Shown here: piece by piece, positions 62,363 through 64,000 of the stretch
How the letters are laid out: every line of letters starts with the position of its first letter
Position numbering within the stretch: position 1 is the first letter of the stretch
Assembly: GCA_963605425.1 (NCBI GenBank)
Contig: CAVCUQ010000006.1
Coordinates: 5,706 to 69,705 of the forward strand
DNA from: JAEELC01 sp963605425
GTDB lineage: Bacteria; Bacillota_I; Bacilli_A; Acholeplasmatales; Anaeroplasmataceae
Direction: 5' to 3'
DNA: 64,000 nt
The notes under the pieces: model-generated
The model's database searches: none
What the model saw: the letters and a program-made list of their open reading frames with translations, nothing else
What the model was told of the DNA's origin: nothing
Program-made: the position numbers and the translations under genes

Positions 62363-63106
62363 AAACTAGGACATAGTTATTCTCCTCTATTACATAAGTT
62401 TTTAATGACTGAAAAAGGTATAGATGGATCTTATGTACTTCTTGAAATAACTAAAGAAGAACTACCTTTATATGTTAAAAAATTGAAAGCTGGAGAATTC
62501 AACGGTTTTAATGTTACAATTCCTTATAAGATTGAAATAATGCAATATTTAGATGAAGTAGATGAGATTGCAAGTGAAATTGGCGCTGTAAATACTGTCT
62601 ATTTAAAAGATGGTAAAGCTATTGGTACTAATACTGATTATTATGGTTTTAAAGGTGAACTTGAATATTATAAGGTATTTCCTAAAAATAAAGAGTGTTT
62701 TGTCTTAGGTACTGGAGGAGCAAGTCTAGCTGTTAGAAAAGCTTTAATTGATATGAAAGGATTTGTAACAAGAGTATCAAGAAATCCTAAAGAAGCTGAT
62801 GAAATATCTTATGAAGAGTTTTATAAAAGAAGATCAGTTGATTTAGTTATCAATACTACTCCGGTTGGAATGTATCCAAATATTTTTGACTGTCCTTTAG
62901 ATGATGATATTATAGAAAGAATTGATACAGTTGTAGATATAATATTCAATCCTTTAAAAACTGTTTTAGTTAATAAGAGTAAACATGGTTATGGCGGACT
63001 TATGATGTTATTTCTTCAAGGTGTTAAGAGTGAAGAATTTTGGATTAGCGGAGACTATAAACTAGATTTAGCTAAATTATATAGAAAATTTAAGGGGTTA
63101 ATATAA
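62363..63106 (+). CDS. aroE: Shikimate dehydrogenase, N-terminus in gap
   Basis: Reduces 3-dehydroshikimate to shikimate with NADPH. The visible part (247 residues) begins KLGHSYSPLLHK, the shikimate-binding block found about 12 residues into the protein, so only a few codons are missing. FNVTIPYK with the catalytic lysine, GAVNTVY, NTDYYGF, GTGGASLAVRKAL and NTTPVGMYP follow. The frame ends at 63106, overlapping aroC by one base. Confidence 0.95.
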   Translation, partial: KLGHSYSPLLHKFLMTEKGIDGSYVLLEITKEELPLYVKKLKAGEFNGFNVTIPYKIEIMQYLDEVDEIASEIGAVNTVYLKDGKAIGTNTDYYGFKGELEYYKVFPKNKECFVLGTGGASLAVRKALIDMKGFVTRVSRNPKEADEISYEEFYKRRSVDLVINTTPVGMYPNIFDCPLDDDIIERIDTVVDIIFNPLKTVLVNKSKHGYGGLMMLFLQGVKSEEFWISGDYKLDLAKLYRKFKGLI

Positions 63107-64000
63107 TGAATACTTATGGTAACTTATTTAAAGTATCAATCTTTGGTGAATCTCATGGAAATCTTGTTGGATGTTTAATTGACGGCGTTCCTGCAGGTAT
63201 GCCTTTAAAAGAAGAAGATTTTCTTACTGATTTAGATAGAAGAAAACCAAATGCTAAAGGTACAACTACAAGAAAAGAATCAGATAAACCTATTATTGAA
63301 AGTGGTATATTTAACGGCTTCACAACAGGAGCTCCTATCTTAATTAAATTCTTAAATGAAAATGTTAATGATAGAGATTATGATAACTTAATTGCATCAC
63401 CTCGTCCAGGACATGCTGACTACGCAGCAAGTGTTAAATATAATGGATTTAATGATTATCGTGGCGGAGGACCTTTTTCAGGAAGACTTACTTGCGGGAT
63501 TGTAGCGGCTGGTGTTATAGCTAAAAAGATATTAAATTTTAATTTTGAATCTAAAATTAAAAGTATTAAGGGCTGCAGTGATTCTTCTAAATTTAAAGAT
63601 ATAGTAGAAGAAGCAATAAATAGAGGAGATTCTGTAGGAGGTACTATTACTGTTAAAGTATCTAATGTAGATAAGGGATTAGGTGAGCCATTCTTTGATT
63701 CAGTAGAATCAAATATATCCCATCTACTTTATTCAATCGGTGCTGTAAAAGGTGTATCTTTTGGTGTTGGATTTGAAGGTGAAACCTTATATGGCTCAGA
63801 ATACAATGATTTAATTATATCTAAAGATGGTAAAACTCAAACTAATAATAATGGTGGTATTAATGGTGGTATTACTAATGGTAATGATATTATAGTTAAT
63901 ATCTTTATTAAACCTACAGCAAGTATTGGAGTGCCTCAAGAAACTTTTAATTTTAAAGATAATAAAATAGAAACTCTAGAAATAAAAGGAAGACATGATG
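63106..64000 (+). CDS. aroC: Chorismate synthase, C-terminus cut by window edge
   Basis: Makes chorismate from EPSP, using reduced FMN. 298 codons are visible of about 360. NTYGNLFKVSIFGESHG, DRRKPNAKGTTTRKE, SPRPGHADYAAS, RGGGPFSGR and GGINGGITNG are family signatures. Its ATG overlaps the aroE stop (TAATG). Last gene seen of the tyrA-to-aroC cluster. Confidence 0.97.
   Translation, partial: MNTYGNLFKVSIFGESHGNLVGCLIDGVPAGMPLKEEDFLTDLDRRKPNAKGTTTRKESDKPIIESGIFNGFTTGAPILIKFLNENVNDRDYDNLIASPRPGHADYAASVKYNGFNDYRGGGPFSGRLTCGIVAAGVIAKKILNFNFESKIKSIKGCSDSSKFKDIVEEAINRGDSVGGTITVKVSNVDKGLGEPFFDSVESNISHLLYSIGAVKGVSFGVGFEGETLYGSEYNDLIISKDGKTQTNNNGGINGGITNGNDIIVNIFIKPTASIGVPQETFNFKDNKIETLEIKGRHD

Noticed and set aside
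1..64000. CRISPR array or insertion sequence
   Set aside because: No short direct repeats with regular spacers and no transposase or terminal inverted repeats were found by reading. The only array is the coding repeat at 3721-6321.

Overview
The window is an AT-rich chromosomal segment of a low-GC Firmicute, most likely an uncultured, gut-associated member of the Bacilli close to the Erysipelotrichales, RF39 or Acholeplasma-like groups. This placement is inference. It rests on the base composition, GGAGG/GGTGA ribosome sites, many LASC-type lipoboxes, a complete F-type ATP synthase operon, a Spo0A homologue and pectin catabolism. The standard code is used: tRNA-Trp has a CCA anticodon, tryptophan is TGG, and TGA ends walJ. 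Two runs of N (60329-60611 and 62071-62362) are assembly gaps.

Layout: 1-8,900 holds a truncated AAA ATPase, tRNA-Trp, a giant CvpA-like membrane protein with five tandem repeats of about 174 residues, type I asparaginase and tRNA-His. 8,900-17,100 is accessory: an uncharacterised membrane protein, a VanZ-like protein, an ECF S-component, a WYL regulator fused to a HAD phosphatase, a lipoprotein, a papain-like secreted protease with a lipoprotein partner, a pair of small ORFs (one ribbon-helix-helix-like), a probable small RNA and a small membrane protein. 17,000-29,750 holds spo0A and an intracellular pectinesterase. Divergent from them, behind cre-like operators, is a long sugar-import operon: two LplB/YtcP-type permeases, a large binding lipoprotein, an ATPase and five unrecognised membrane proteins, ending in an intracellular GH28 galacturonidase. 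29,850-38,100 is rpiB-upp-atpZIBEFHAGDC. 38,100-43,560 carries housekeeping genes (YigZ, DegV, CCA-adding enzyme, YhaM-like nuclease, ABC exporter). 43,600-51,250 has two giant PrsA-like lipoproteins, then walJ and rlmH. 51,290-55,875 is uxaB-uxaA-uxaC. The rest is a small membrane protein, leuS and a shikimate/aromatic cluster (tyrA-aroB-aroA-[gap]-aroE-aroC) that runs off the end.

How the genes work together: the transporter, the esterase and GH28 would import methylated oligogalacturonides and break them down to galacturonate in the cytoplasm. uxaC, uxaB and uxaA would then take galacturonate through tagaturonate and altronate to 2-keto-3-deoxygluconate. KDG kinase and aldolase are not in the window. 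The most unusual items are the giant CvpA-repeat protein, the two-parvulin giant lipoproteins, the accessory membrane proteins of the pectin transporter, the WYL-HAD fusion and the small-RNA candidate.
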